DNA of 19,656 bases from Candidatus Dadabacteria bacterium (GTDB lineage Bacteria > Desulfobacterota_D > UBA1144 > Nemesobacterales > UBA2774). Made by a program: the position numbers and the translations under genes. A model generated the notes under the pieces. It was not told where the DNA came from. It was given only the letters and a program-made list of their open reading frames with translations, and made no database searches. Location: contig SMWY01000069.1 in NCBI GenBank assembly GCA_004356555.1, positions 1-19,656 of the forward strand, in the 5' to 3' direction. Below, piece by piece: positions 6,135 through 14,190 of this stretch (positions within the stretch are counted from its first letter, which is position 1; each line of letters opens with the position of its first letter).

Positions 6135-7103
6135 ATGATTTCACCTCAAGAAAGCCTAAAAGGCGCAATTAAATTCTTCCAAACAAAAGCTACCGGAAGT
6201 CCAAAGCTCTTAAACCTGGAAATTACGAAACTCTGTAACGCCACATGCGACTTCTGTGATTATTGGCAGACCCGTCATGAAGAGCGTATTTATGATTACC
6301 GCCCGGTTATCAAAAAAATTGACCCGCTTGTAGTAGTGATTACTGGCGGCGAGCCGATGCTTAGGAAGGACCTGCCCGATATAGTAAGGCAGATAAAGGA
6401 GTGTTCATACTTCATTTTCACCACAATGGTTACAAAGGGTGATTTGCTTACGGTTGACAAAGCTCAAGAGCTTTTTGACGCTGGAATAAATCAGATTGCG
6501 ATATCTTTGGACTTTCCGAATAAGCAGCACGATGCATATAGAGGTATTCCAGGACTTTGGGATAAACTGTCTGAAATGATGCCAGAGCTGGGGAAGAGAT
6601 TCCCTAACCAGAAGATCACTATGAACACCATCATCATGGAGGACAACCTAGATCAGGTTGTTGAGCTAGCTCATAAAGCAAGAGAGTGGGGAGTTGCAAT
6701 TTCGTTCAGCTCATACTGTGTAATGAAAACTAATAATGAAGACCACTTTGTGCCGCCTGAAAAAATACAAAAAGTTCAGAACCTGATTGATGAGCTTATT
6801 CGTTTGAGAAAGGAGTGGAAGGGCACCATTCTTTCGACTGAGTATTACCTAAAGGAAATACCCGGATATTTTAAATCAGGGGGCATCCCCGGATGCACTG
6901 CTGGGTTAAGCCATATTCAGGTAACACCTAGCGGGCATTTAAAACGCTGCTCTGAAATGCCGGTTACAGCTCATTATTCCGAATACCACCCCAAGCTCTA
7001 TAAAAAGACCAATTGCACAGCTTGCTGGTACAGCTGTAGGGGTGAGACTCAGACTCCTGCTAATATAAGACGTGCGCTTGAGTATATGGGTGTTTGGGTT
7101 TAA
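6135..7103 (+). CDS. Radical SAM protein with SPASM-like C-terminal cysteines
   Basis: A 322-residue enzyme. The [4Fe-4S]-SAM site is C34-x3-C38-x2-C41 in TKLCNATCDFCDYW, and GGEP (71-74) is the SAM-binding motif of the partial TIM barrel. The C-terminal part has further cysteines at 254, 272, 294, 297 and 301 (GCTAG, KRCSE, CTACWYSCRGE), which resemble a SPASM/twitch auxiliary cluster site of the MoaA/PqqE/NifB-type families. It therefore probably uses a 5'-deoxyadenosyl radical and at least one auxiliary iron-sulfur cluster. I cannot name the substrate. The gene stands alone, divergent from the zinc-type cluster and convergent with cysS, with its own promoter. It could modify a peptide, a lipid headgroup or a cofactor precursor. 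Confidence 0.85.
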   Translation: MISPQESLKGAIKFFQTKATGSPKLLNLEITKLCNATCDFCDYWQTRHEERIYDYRPVIKKIDPLVVVITGGEPMLRKDLPDIVRQIKECSYFIFTTMVTKGDLLTVDKAQELFDAGINQIAISLDFPNKQHDAYRGIPGLWDKLSEMMPELGKRFPNQKITMNTIIMEDNLDQVVELAHKAREWGVAISFSSYCVMKTNNEDHFVPPEKIQKVQNLIDELIRLRKEWKGTILSTEYYLKEIPGYFKSGGIPGCTAGLSHIQVTPSGHLKRCSEMPVTAHYSEYHPKLYKKTNCTACWYSCRGETQTPANIRRALEYMGVWV

Positions 7104-7156
7104 TTCCCTTCTTAGTATTAAATAGTCTAGAGATAAAACTTTATAATGATTGCCTG

Positions 7157-8593
7157 CTAACTTTTTACACGCCAGATTGTGTCTTCGGCTTTATCTTCAA
7201 GAAGTATGCCTCTGTTGCTTAGGTCATCTCTGATTTCATCCGCACGTTTCCAGTTTTTTTTGTCTCTGGCAGAATTTCTTTCTTTTATGAGTTCTTCTAT
7301 CTCTTCCTCTGTTATATCTGAGGAAGATTTTTCCAATTTGTGCCCTTGTAAATATTCTTCAGGCTCATATTCCAGAACTCCAAGAGTGCTGCCGAAATGG
7401 TTTATTTCTTCAAGAGCGCTTTGAAGAGTAGGTGTCCAGCCTATGGAGTCGAGCGATCTGTTTATTGCTCTTGTTAGTTCAAACAAGCTCCCAAGGGCGT
7501 CAGCGGTGTTAAAGTCATCACACATTGTTTTGACCCAACGCTCTTTAAATGTCTGTACGCTATTGGCTAACTGCTTGTCCTCACCCTCTCCGTCTTTTCT
7601 AAGATCGTTGGCGCGCTTAAGAGTGATATAAAGTCTTTCTAGCGCGGCCTCTGCCTCGTTCATTGTCGTATCAGAAAAATCCGCCGGGTTTAGGTATTGG
7701 TGGGATAAGAAAAAGAGCCTAATCGCCTCGTTTGACCACATGGACACAGCTTCACGGACATTTAATATGTTTCCTATGGATTTTGACATCTTCTCACGGT
7801 TAATTTGAATAAGTCCGTTATGGATCCAGTATTTGGCAAATGGCTTACCTGTAGCTGCCTCTGACTGTGCAATCTCGTTTTCATGATGAGGGAATATCAA
7901 ATCCTTTCCGCCCCCATGAATGTCAAAACTCTCGCCTAAGTATTTTGTGCTCATAAGCGAGCACTCAATGTGCCAGCCGGGGCGCCCATTCCCCCATGGG
8001 CTTTCCCAGAAAGGCTCACCAGGCTTGGCGCCTTTCCAGAGAGCAAAGTCCAGCGGGTCCTCTTTCTTCTCATTGATGTCGATCCTTGCGCCTGCAAGCA
8101 TATCGTCAGGATCTCTTCTCGATAGCTTGCCGTAGCCTTTGAACTTTTTAACTGAGAAAAATACATCGTCCCCAGATTGATAAGCGTGACCGTTATCAAT
8201 AATCCTCTCAATCATTTCGACAATTTCGGGTACATGCTCTGTAACTTTGGGCTGAATAGTAGGAGACTTAACCCCAATTGAGGCCATGTCTTCCTTATAT
8301 TCCTGTATGTATTTTTCTGAAATTTCTTGAGTGGGTACGCCGGTCTCATTCGCTTTACTTATTATTTTGTCATCGATGTCAGTAAAGTTTCTAACATAGG
8401 TAACTTCATAACCTATATGAGATAGAAATCTTTCAATTACATCGAAGGTTACAGCGGCTCTTGCGTGACCCAGATGTGCCGAAGAATAGACCGTTGGGCC
8501 GCAAACGTACATCTTAATTTTATTTTGAGAGTAGGGTACGAGCTCTTCTTTTTTTTGAGAGAGCGTGTTGTAAAGCATTACTTTTGTACTCAT
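7157..8593 (-). CDS. cysS: Cysteine--tRNA ligase
   Basis: Class Ia aminoacyl-tRNA synthetase charging tRNA-Cys. The HIGH-type motif is HLGH (40-43) after CGPTVYSSA, and the KMSKS motif is at 268-272. The catalytic zinc ligands that select cysteine are visible as C31, C211, H236 and E240. With the ATG at 8593 the protein is 478 residues, a standard length. An in-frame TTG at 8605 would add four residues, but GGGA lies six bases before the ATG and the family normally begins just before a Y-NTL segment, so ATG is preferred. The gene starts directly after the SDR gene (stop at 8606) and is probably co-transcribed with it. Confidence 0.97.
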   Translation of the reverse strand: MSTKVMLYNTLSQKKEELVPYSQNKIKMYVCGPTVYSSAHLGHARAAVTFDVIERFLSHIGYEVTYVRNFTDIDDKIISKANETGVPTQEISEKYIQEYKEDMASIGVKSPTIQPKVTEHVPEIVEMIERIIDNGHAYQSGDDVFFSVKKFKGYGKLSRRDPDDMLAGARIDINEKKEDPLDFALWKGAKPGEPFWESPWGNGRPGWHIECSLMSTKYLGESFDIHGGGKDLIFPHHENEIAQSEAATGKPFAKYWIHNGLIQINREKMSKSIGNILNVREAVSMWSNEAIRLFFLSHQYLNPADFSDTTMNEAEAALERLYITLKRANDLRKDGEGEDKQLANSVQTFKERWVKTMCDDFNTADALGSLFELTRAINRSLDSIGWTPTLQSALEEINHFGSTLGVLEYEPEEYLQGHKLEKSSSDITEEEIEELIKERNSARDKKNWKRADEIRDDLSNRGILLEDKAEDTIWRVKS

Positions 8594-8605
8594 ATGATTT
8601 CCCAA

Positions 8606-9409
8606 TTAGATTAGATCTTCGCCGCCGTCTACCTTAATAACATTACCGGTTAGAAAATGGGTGCCTGGAACACTAAGAGCAGCTATTGCCTGTGCAACAT
8701 CTTCTGTGGTTGTAAGCCTGTTGGCCGGATTTGCTTCAATTGCGTGTTTTATAATTTCTTCGCTTCCCGGGATTTTGCTGAGCGCCGGGGTCATCGTGAC
8801 TCCTGCCTGAATCGCATTAGCAGTTATGCCTTTAGGGGACAGCTCTACAGCGAGCTGGCGGATATGGGATTCAAGTGCTGCTTTTGAGGCTGAGACTGGG
8901 CCGTATGTAGGCAATACCCTGTGTCCGCCTGCGCTAGTCATGGCGAAAATTCTTCCGCCTTCTCCCATTAATTTCCTGCTTACTAATCCCTGTGCCCAGT
9001 AAACAAGACTGTGGGCCATGACGTCCAATGTCATTTCCATATTCTTGATTGATACTCTAGTTTTTGCATCCTCTGATATATATGGTTTAAGAGTTCCAAA
9101 AGCAAGTGAATGGATTAAGATCTTAACGCTTCCGGGATTGCCGTGCTCGTCCATTATCTGCTCCATCTCTCCGAGCACTTCGGCTCTTTTTTCAGAGTCG
9201 GCGGCGTTGATATTAAAAAAAGCGACTTCTCTTCCTTTTTCTTTGATTTTGTTTTTGATCTCTTCAACGTGGGGGAGGGTGCCTCTTCTATCTAGATGTA
9301 CTCCAAAGATATTCATTCCCTGATTTGCTAGTTCTAAACTCACTGCTTCGCCAAAACCGCTTGAAGCACCTAATATTAATGCCCAGCTGTTTTCAAGTGC
9401 GTTTACCAT
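8606..9409 (-). CDS. SDR oxidoreductase, enoyl-ACP-reductase-like
   Basis: A 267-residue Rossmann-fold short-chain dehydrogenase. The N-terminal cofactor motif is GASSGFG (14-20). The catalytic Tyr and Lys are Y169 and K176 in YGPVSASK, spaced Y-x6-K as in FabI and FabL enoyl-ACP reductases rather than the Y-x3-K of ordinary SDRs. The stretch KAALESHIRQLAVELSPKGI (176-195) and the C-terminal VDGGEDLI also look FabL-like. It is therefore likely to reduce a trans-2-enoyl thioester in fatty acid synthesis or a related pathway. The start is an ATG at 9409 with AGGA seven bases upstream. Another reductase with the same spacing, not acting on acyl-ACP, remains possible. Confidence 0.8.
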   Translation of the reverse strand: MVNALENSWALILGASSGFGEAVSLELANQGMNIFGVHLDRRGTLPHVEEIKNKIKEKGREVAFFNINAADSEKRAEVLGEMEQIMDEHGNPGSVKILIHSLAFGTLKPYISEDAKTRVSIKNMEMTLDVMAHSLVYWAQGLVSRKLMGEGGRIFAMTSAGGHRVLPTYGPVSASKAALESHIRQLAVELSPKGITANAIQAGVTMTPALSKIPGSEEIIKHAIEANPANRLTTTEDVAQAIAALSVPGTHFLTGNVIKVDGGEDLI

Positions 9410-9457
9410 GATTAATTCCTGCTCCCTTGGTTATTTAGCTTTACAAAAGCAGTAGAG

Positions 9458-9485
9458 ATATTACGTGCTTTGGACGGAATTTCAA
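9458..9485 (-). promoter_or_regulatory. Possible promoter for the SDR-cysS operon
   Basis: On the minus strand: TTGAAA (9485-9480), a 16-base spacer, TAATAT (9463-9458). This is a moderate match, about 50 bases before the SDR start. Confidence 0.4.
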
Positions 9486-9594
9486 GATAGTAGTCAAGGG
9501 CCATTATCAAAGAAAAAGATTAAAGATTGAAATGCTAACCTGCTTTGAAGTCTTGTAATGATTTAGTATAAGTAGCTTAAAAGCATTTGAAAAA

Positions 9595-9641
9595 TTGTAC
9601 AAAAGTGTACTTAGTGCCTTCTTGACAAGGCAAGAGTGTCA
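9595..9641 (+). promoter_or_regulatory. Candidate operators upstream of ogt-pgpA-cinA-recA
   Basis: Two symmetric elements lie close together. TGTAC occurs twice (9596-9600 and 9606-9610) five bases apart, and because GTAC is self-complementary this also reads as an inverted repeat. TGACA-N9-TGTCA (9623-9641) overlaps a TTGACA -35-like hexamer at 9622-9627. No good -10 is seen at the right distance. A repressor such as a LexA-type protein is possible, because recA ends this gene run, but neither element matches a LexA box I know. Confidence 0.3.
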
Positions 9642-9668
9642 TGCAAACTCATTTTTATCGAGATTTAA

Positions 9669-10160
9669 ATGAGTCATGTTAACTACTCTTCAACGGAATC
9701 TGAGTTTGGCACTATATATGTTGTTTCAAGTCCTAAAGGGATATCTAGGATAGTTATTGGTAAAAACGCTTTCCTTGATTTTCTTCATTCTACTAATGGT
9801 ACTCGTGCTATAGAGGGCGGCGATGCGGAGAAGCTTACAGATGAAATTGAGCTCTACCTGAAAGGTAAACTCTCGGAATTTAGGACTGAAGTAAACTTTC
9901 AATATGGCACAGAGTTTCAAAAAGCTGTTTGGAAAAAGCTGCTTGAAGTGCCTTACGGTAAAGTTGTTACTTATAGAGAGCTTGCAGAATTAATTGGGAA
10001 ACCCAATGCTGCCAGAGCAGTGGGAAATGCTCTTAGTGTAAATCCCGTTCCAATAGTAGTACCGTGTCACAGGGTTCTGGCATCTGGTGGTATAGGAGGA
10101 TATGGTCTAGGGCTCGATATGAAAAGAGGTCTTCTTAGGATTGAAGGAGTGCCAATCTAG
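9669..10160 (+). CDS. ogt: Methylated-DNA--[protein]-cysteine S-methyltransferase
   Basis: Suicide repair protein that moves the alkyl group from O6-alkylguanine to its own cysteine. The acceptor is C133 in the invariant VPCHRV motif. The DNA-binding helix-turn-helix with the arginine finger is in TYRELAELIGKPNAARAVGNA (R116). The 163-residue length and divergent N-terminal domain fit the Ogt type, without an Ada regulatory domain. The ATG at 9669 has only a weak ribosome site. Its TAG directly abuts the pgpA ATG, and recA lies three genes downstream, so a DNA repair gene begins and another ends this run. Confidence 0.94.
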   Translation: MSHVNYSSTESEFGTIYVVSSPKGISRIVIGKNAFLDFLHSTNGTRAIEGGDAEKLTDEIELYLKGKLSEFRTEVNFQYGTEFQKAVWKKLLEVPYGKVVTYRELAELIGKPNAARAVGNALSVNPVPIVVPCHRVLASGGIGGYGLGLDMKRGLLRIEGVPI

Positions 10161-10619
10161 ATGAGAAAAGGTATTGCAAAACTGATCGCGACAGTCTTCT
10201 ATGTAGGATTAATTCCCATTGCTCCGGGCACATTCGGCACTATTGCTGCGATACCCCTTTTCTACGCACTTTCTTTCACTCCTTTATACCTATATTTGGC
10301 AATTACAGTTTTAATAATATTAATATCAGTCTGGGCTTCGGGTGTTGCAGAGGAAATATTCGGCAAAACCGACCCGAGTGAGGTAGTTGCGGATGAGGTG
10401 TGCGGATACCTGGTAACGATGATTTTAGTCCCTGTAACTCTGGGCAATATATTCTTTGGTTTTCTATTGTTCAGGCTCTTCGATATTGCCAAACCTTATC
10501 CTATAAGAAAATTTGAGAGGTTGCCGGGTGGATGGGGGATAGTTATGGATGATGTAATGGCAGGCGTCTATTCATGCATTACTCTTCATATACTGGGAAG
10601 GTGGTTTTTTTGGGCTTAA
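10161..10619 (+). CDS. pgpA: Phosphatidylglycerophosphatase A
   Basis: Inner-membrane phosphatase that turns phosphatidylglycerol phosphate into phosphatidylglycerol. The 152-residue protein has the family motifs PGTFGT (22-27), an acidic run ending D78-E79, FRLFDIAKPYP (104-114) and a conserved D130-D131, with hydrophobic segments at about 10-20, 30-60, 82-103 and 133-150. No bases separate it from ogt, and one base separates it from cinA, so translation of the three is probably coupled. pgpA next to cinA and recA is a common bacterial arrangement. Two more phospholipid enzymes, psd and pssA, occur at 16104-17593. Confidence 0.93.
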   Translation: MRKGIAKLIATVFYVGLIPIAPGTFGTIAAIPLFYALSFTPLYLYLAITVLIILISVWASGVAEEIFGKTDPSEVVADEVCGYLVTMILVPVTLGNIFFGFLLFRLFDIAKPYPIRKFERLPGGWGIVMDDVMAGVYSCITLHILGRWFFWA

Positions 10620-10620
10620 A

Positions 10621-11862
10621 ATGAAAATCGAGATTCTTACAACTGGGGATGAGTTAATGAGCGGGCTCACACAGGACGGCAACTTCCAGTGGGCGGGGGA
10701 GACGCTTACATGGCTTGGATTTGATGTTGCCTATCATACAACCGTGGGTGATAATAAGGAGATCCTTAAATCTGTTTTTAACACCGCAAAAAATAGAGCC
10801 GATGCTGTGATTGTTACAGGTGGACTTGGACCAACTCCCGATGATCTTACAATAGAAGCAGTATCTAATTTTCTAAATGTCGGAGTTGAGTTAAGTGAGC
10901 CGGCTCTAGAAATGATGACTGAGAGATTTAGGAAAATAGGAAGAAAAGTAAGCGATACAAATATGAAGCAGGTTTATCTGCCCGAAGGTTCTAAGGTGCT
11001 GCTAAATAAATGGGGGACGGCTCCTGGGTTTAGCTATGAAGTTGAAAATACGGTCTTCTTTTTCCTTCCCGGTGTGCCTAAAGAATTCAGGGCTATGATG
11101 GAAGAATATGTAATTCCCGAACTGAAGAACAAAAATCCCCACATGAAAAAATCATGCCAGAGACTCGTTAAGACATTTGGACTTCCTGAATCAGAGGTTG
11201 CTCAAAAGCTATATGGAATTGAAAGGGCGCATGTAAAGCTTGGCTACAGAGCACATTTCAGGGAGATTCATCTAAGAGTTTCATCTTCTGGAGACTCTTT
11301 TGCTGAAGCCGATGCTTTAATGGACGAGTTTCTAAAAGAGATTCACGCCCGATTAGGGAAATATGTTTTTACAACTGAAGGTGAGATGTTAGAAGAAGTC
11401 GTAGGGAATTTGCTAACACTAAATAATATGACGCTTGCGACTGCTGAATCCTGCACCGGTGGTCTCTTGTCGCATCGAATTACAAATGTGCCCGGAAGCT
11501 CTACTTACTTTCTTGAAGGAATAATCTCTTATAGTAATGAAGCAAAGTCCCAAATTCTCGGAGTTCCTATGGAACTTATTGAGTCTCACGGAGCTGTGAG
11601 CGCACCTGTGGTGGAGGCTATGGCCAAAGGGGTCAGAAGTATCTCAGATTCTGACATGGGTATAGGGATTTCAGGTATAGCAGGTCCTGGAGGCGGTACT
11701 CCTGAGAAACCTGTAGGGACTGTATTTATTGGTTTAGATAGCGGTACAAAAGGAGCAATTTCACGTGAATTTCACTTCCACGGAACAAGGGAAGAAATCA
11801 AATTAGTAACAGTTTTGAATGCACTTGACATGATTAGGCAAAGTTTATTAAATAATGTATAA
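10621..11862 (+). CDS. cinA: CinA family protein / nicotinamide-nucleotide amidohydrolase
   Basis: A 413-residue two-domain protein. The N-terminal MoCF/COG1058 domain (about 1-170) has TTGDEL (7-12) and VTGGLGPTPDD (65-75) and is linked to ADP-ribose pyrophosphatase activity in this family. The C-terminal PncC domain (about 255-413) has the catalytic-serine motif AESCTGG (275-281) and GISGIAGPGGGTPEKPVG (349-366), as in nicotinamide mononucleotide deamidases that recycle pyridine nucleotides. The arrangement is the full-length classical CinA. It lies one base after pgpA and 12 bases before recA, the same order with recA seen in competence-related operons of other bacteria. Confidence 0.95.
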   Translation: MKIEILTTGDELMSGLTQDGNFQWAGETLTWLGFDVAYHTTVGDNKEILKSVFNTAKNRADAVIVTGGLGPTPDDLTIEAVSNFLNVGVELSEPALEMMTERFRKIGRKVSDTNMKQVYLPEGSKVLLNKWGTAPGFSYEVENTVFFFLPGVPKEFRAMMEEYVIPELKNKNPHMKKSCQRLVKTFGLPESEVAQKLYGIERAHVKLGYRAHFREIHLRVSSSGDSFAEADALMDEFLKEIHARLGKYVFTTEGEMLEEVVGNLLTLNNMTLATAESCTGGLLSHRITNVPGSSTYFLEGIISYSNEAKSQILGVPMELIESHGAVSAPVVEAMAKGVRSISDSDMGIGISGIAGPGGGTPEKPVGTVFIGLDSGTKGAISREFHFHGTREEIKLVTVLNALDMIRQSLLNNV

Positions 11863-11874
11863 TTTGGAGGTATT

Positions 11875-12969
11875 ATGGTTAAAGAAGCAACTACGAACAG
11901 TTCACTGGAAAAAGAAAAACTCGGAGAAAAAGAAAAGATAATAGACCTTGCGATCTCGTCAATTGAGAAGCAGTTTGGAAAGGGTTCTATTATGAGATTT
12001 GGTTCTGATTCTCCTATACCTCAGCTTTCTGTTATATCTTCTGGCTCAATTGGGCTTGATGTCGCCCTTGGTGTAGGGGGTTATCCCAAAGGTAGAGTCA
12101 TTGAGATTTACGGCCCCGAAGCTTCGGGAAAAACAACACTTGCGCTTCACGTAATAGCAGAAGCAAATAAACAAGGCGGCATAGCAGCTTTTGTGGACGC
12201 TGAACATGCGCTTGACCCTAATTATGCGAAGCGTCTTGGTGTAAAGGTGGACGACCTTTTAATATCGCAGCCAGATTTTGGTGAACAGGCGCTTGAAATT
12301 GTGGATACACTTGTGAGATCAGGCGCTGTTGATGTGATTGTGCTTGATTCGGTTGCCGCACTGGTTCCGAGGGCTGAAATAGAAGGAGAAATGGGAGACG
12401 TCCACATGGGGCTTCAAGCCAGACTTATGTCTCAGGCTTTAAGAAAGTTGACTGCCTCAGTGGGAAAATCCAAAACCCTTGTAATATTTGTAAACCAGAT
12501 AAGGATGAAAATAGGTACTCTTCCGTATATGAACCCTGAAACTACGAGCGGCGGTACTGCCCTCAGATTTTATTCATCTGTGAGGATTGACGTCCGCAGG
12601 ATAGGTTCTATAAAAGAAGGAGATCTGGTAATTGGGAACAGGGTTAGAGCCAAAGTGGTTAAAAACAAAGTTTCGCCTCCTTTCCGCAATGCCGAATTTG
12701 ATATTATATTCGGAGAAGGAATTTCTCAAACTGGTGAAATGATAGATATAGGGGCTAAAGCCGATATCGTGGAAAAGAGCGGGACCTGGTATTCTTACAG
12801 AGGAGAAAGACTTGGTCAGGGAAGAGAGAACTCCAGGACTTTCCTAAAAGATAATCCTGAAATTATGGATAAGTTAAAACAGGAAATTTTAGAATACAGT
12901 GGTCTTATAAAAGAAACACGAAGCGAAGAGAAGGAGCCTGCGGATTTAAGTAGTTCAGGATCGGATTAA
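11875..12969 (+). CDS. recA: Recombinase RecA, with a variant L2 loop
   Basis: DNA strand-exchange ATPase and LexA co-protease. The 364-residue protein has Walker A GPEASGKT (80-87), Walker B VIVLDSV (154-160), the L1 region EIEGEMGDVHMGLQARLMSQ (168-187) and the C-terminal domain from about 280. In loop L2, NQIRMKIG (207-214) is followed by TLPYM and then NPETT, giving five residues between IG and NPETT where E. coli RecA has four (VMFG). A clear GGAGG Shine-Dalgarno sits just before the ATG at 11875. The C-terminal tail is mildly acidic and ends in a Ser-rich stretch. No intein is present. Confidence 0.98.
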   Translation: MVKEATTNSSLEKEKLGEKEKIIDLAISSIEKQFGKGSIMRFGSDSPIPQLSVISSGSIGLDVALGVGGYPKGRVIEIYGPEASGKTTLALHVIAEANKQGGIAAFVDAEHALDPNYAKRLGVKVDDLLISQPDFGEQALEIVDTLVRSGAVDVIVLDSVAALVPRAEIEGEMGDVHMGLQARLMSQALRKLTASVGKSKTLVIFVNQIRMKIGTLPYMNPETTSGGTALRFYSSVRIDVRRIGSIKEGDLVIGNRVRAKVVKNKVSPPFRNAEFDIIFGEGISQTGEMIDIGAKADIVEKSGTWYSYRGERLGQGRENSRTFLKDNPEIMDKLKQEILEYSGLIKETRSEEKEPADLSSSGSD

Positions 12970-13225
12970 AATAAGCTAGTTCAAGAGTGGGTATCTTGAA
13001 TATCCATTATAAATTATTAAGGCTTCATGTCTGGTAATCGGGTTGGCAAATCTCAAGAGATTATTAGACTAATATTCATATTCACAATTCATACAGTTGC
13101 CAAACTAATTTGCTGATTCATATTTTGGAATCAATGTAATTGTTTGTCTTTGAATTTTGTGTAAAATGTTCAGGCTTTGAGGTTGAGATTAAAGATATAG
13201 GGTCGATTATAGCTAGGAAAAAATA
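12970..13225 (+). other. recA-tsaB intergenic region
   Basis: No gene is seen in these 256 bases. TTCAAGA (12980-12986) and TCTTGAA (12994-13000) form a perfect seven-pair stem with a seven-base loop just after the recA stop. No run of T follows, so it is a weak case for a terminator. A loose promoter, TTGTTT (13140-13145), 16-base spacer, TAAAAT (13162-13167), could serve tsaB. Confidence 0.35.
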
Positions 13226-13951
13226 ATGAGAATACTGGCAATTGAGACATCAACATATTCTGGAAGCATCGCTGTTTTGGGTGATGAGGGCATTCTTGGG
13301 GAGTATTATTTTAATGTAGGTCCTTCTCATACTGAAAAGCTTGTCCCCTCAATTGACTGGCTCATGGGTGAACTCGGCATTGATAGGACTGATTTGACTG
13401 GGGTTGTGGTGTCACTAGGGCCAGGGTCATTCACTGCTTTAAGAGTTGGGATTTCAACCGCAAAGGGGATCTGCTTCTCTTTAGGTATTCCGCTTGTCGG
13501 TGTTTCTTCTCTTAAAACACTGGCTATGAATTTACCCTTTGCTCCATATAATATTTGCCCGGTGATAGACGCAAGGAAAGGGGAAGTTTTTACTGCACTT
13601 TTCCGCTCGAATAGCGGAGAATTAGAAAGAGTGCTCGAAGATATGGTTATTTCTCCCGAAGGATTGGCAGAAATTATTAAGGGAAAAACAATTTTTATAG
13701 GTGATGGAGCTTTACTTTACAAGGATTTTCTGGAAGATAATTTAAGGGATGATATAATGTTTAGCCCCCTCAATATGAATTTCCCGAGAGCCTCATGTAC
13801 GGCGCTTTCAGAAATTGGCAAATTCAAAGAGGGTCGGGATAATAAATCTGAGTGGGATGAATTAATGAACCTCGCTCCTCATTATTTAAGGAAGTCTGAA
13901 GCAGAAATATCAAAAGAGGGGAAATCTAATGAACGAAACAGAGATAATTGA
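13226..13951 (+). CDS. tsaB: tRNA t6A biosynthesis protein TsaB
   Basis: A 241-residue member of the ASKHA/Gcp-like family, the non-catalytic partner of TsaD and TsaE in threonylcarbamoyladenosine formation. The N-terminal MRILAIETSTYSGSIAVL is the actin-like strand-turn, GPSHTEKLVPSI (32-43) and the segment VVSLGPGSFTALRVGISTAK (61-80) are the classic TsaB motifs, and PVIDARKGEVFTALF follows near 112-126. Length and order are normal. The final 23 bases overlap the next small gene, which suggests coupling. tsaE is in this window at 1432, about 11 kb away on the other strand. Confidence 0.95.
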   Translation: MRILAIETSTYSGSIAVLGDEGILGEYYFNVGPSHTEKLVPSIDWLMGELGIDRTDLTGVVVSLGPGSFTALRVGISTAKGICFSLGIPLVGVSSLKTLAMNLPFAPYNICPVIDARKGEVFTALFRSNSGELERVLEDMVISPEGLAEIIKGKTIFIGDGALLYKDFLEDNLRDDIMFSPLNMNFPRASCTALSEIGKFKEGRDNKSEWDELMNLAPHYLRKSEAEISKEGKSNERNRDN

Positions 13952-14147
13952 AAAACTTCTCGAGGGTGATGAAGAATTTAAGAAGGTTTATTCCGAGCAT
14001 AGAGAACTTGATGAAGTTGTGAAGAATCTGGAGGACAAAGAGACTTTGACTCTGGATGATGAAGTAGAGGTCAAAAGGCTAAAGAAGATCAAACTTTCAC
14101 TCAAAGACCGAATGGAAACTCGAATAAACAAATTGAAAAACAAATAA
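13929..14147 (+). CDS. DUF465/YdcH-like small coiled-coil protein
   Basis: A 72-residue, highly charged and almost wholly helical protein. The pattern EFKKVYSEHRELDEVVKNLE (17-36), an acidic middle, then VKRLKKIKLSLKDRMETRIN (48-67) is the layout of the YdcH/DUF465 family, small proteins of unknown role. The start is an ATG at 13929 with AGAGGGG seven bases before it, inside the tsaB 3' end. Its stop at 14145-14147 is followed directly by sequence belonging to the ilvB remnant, so this gene marks the left edge of the ilvB loss or join. Confidence 0.8.
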   Translation: MNETEIIEKLLEGDEEFKKVYSEHRELDEVVKNLEDKETLTLDDEVEVKRLKKIKLSLKDRMETRINKLKNK

Positions 14148-14190
14148 CTATGGTATTGGGCAATACAAACCACACGGGGGTATATTTGAA

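Noticed and set aside
8594..8605. Upstream TTG start for cysS adding four residues
   Set aside because: The ATG at 8593 has a nearby GGGA site and gives the usual family N-terminus.
12980..13000. Seven-pair inverted repeat after recA as an intrinsic terminator
   Set aside because: The stem is real but no T-run follows, so it is described only as a hairpin in the intergenic region.
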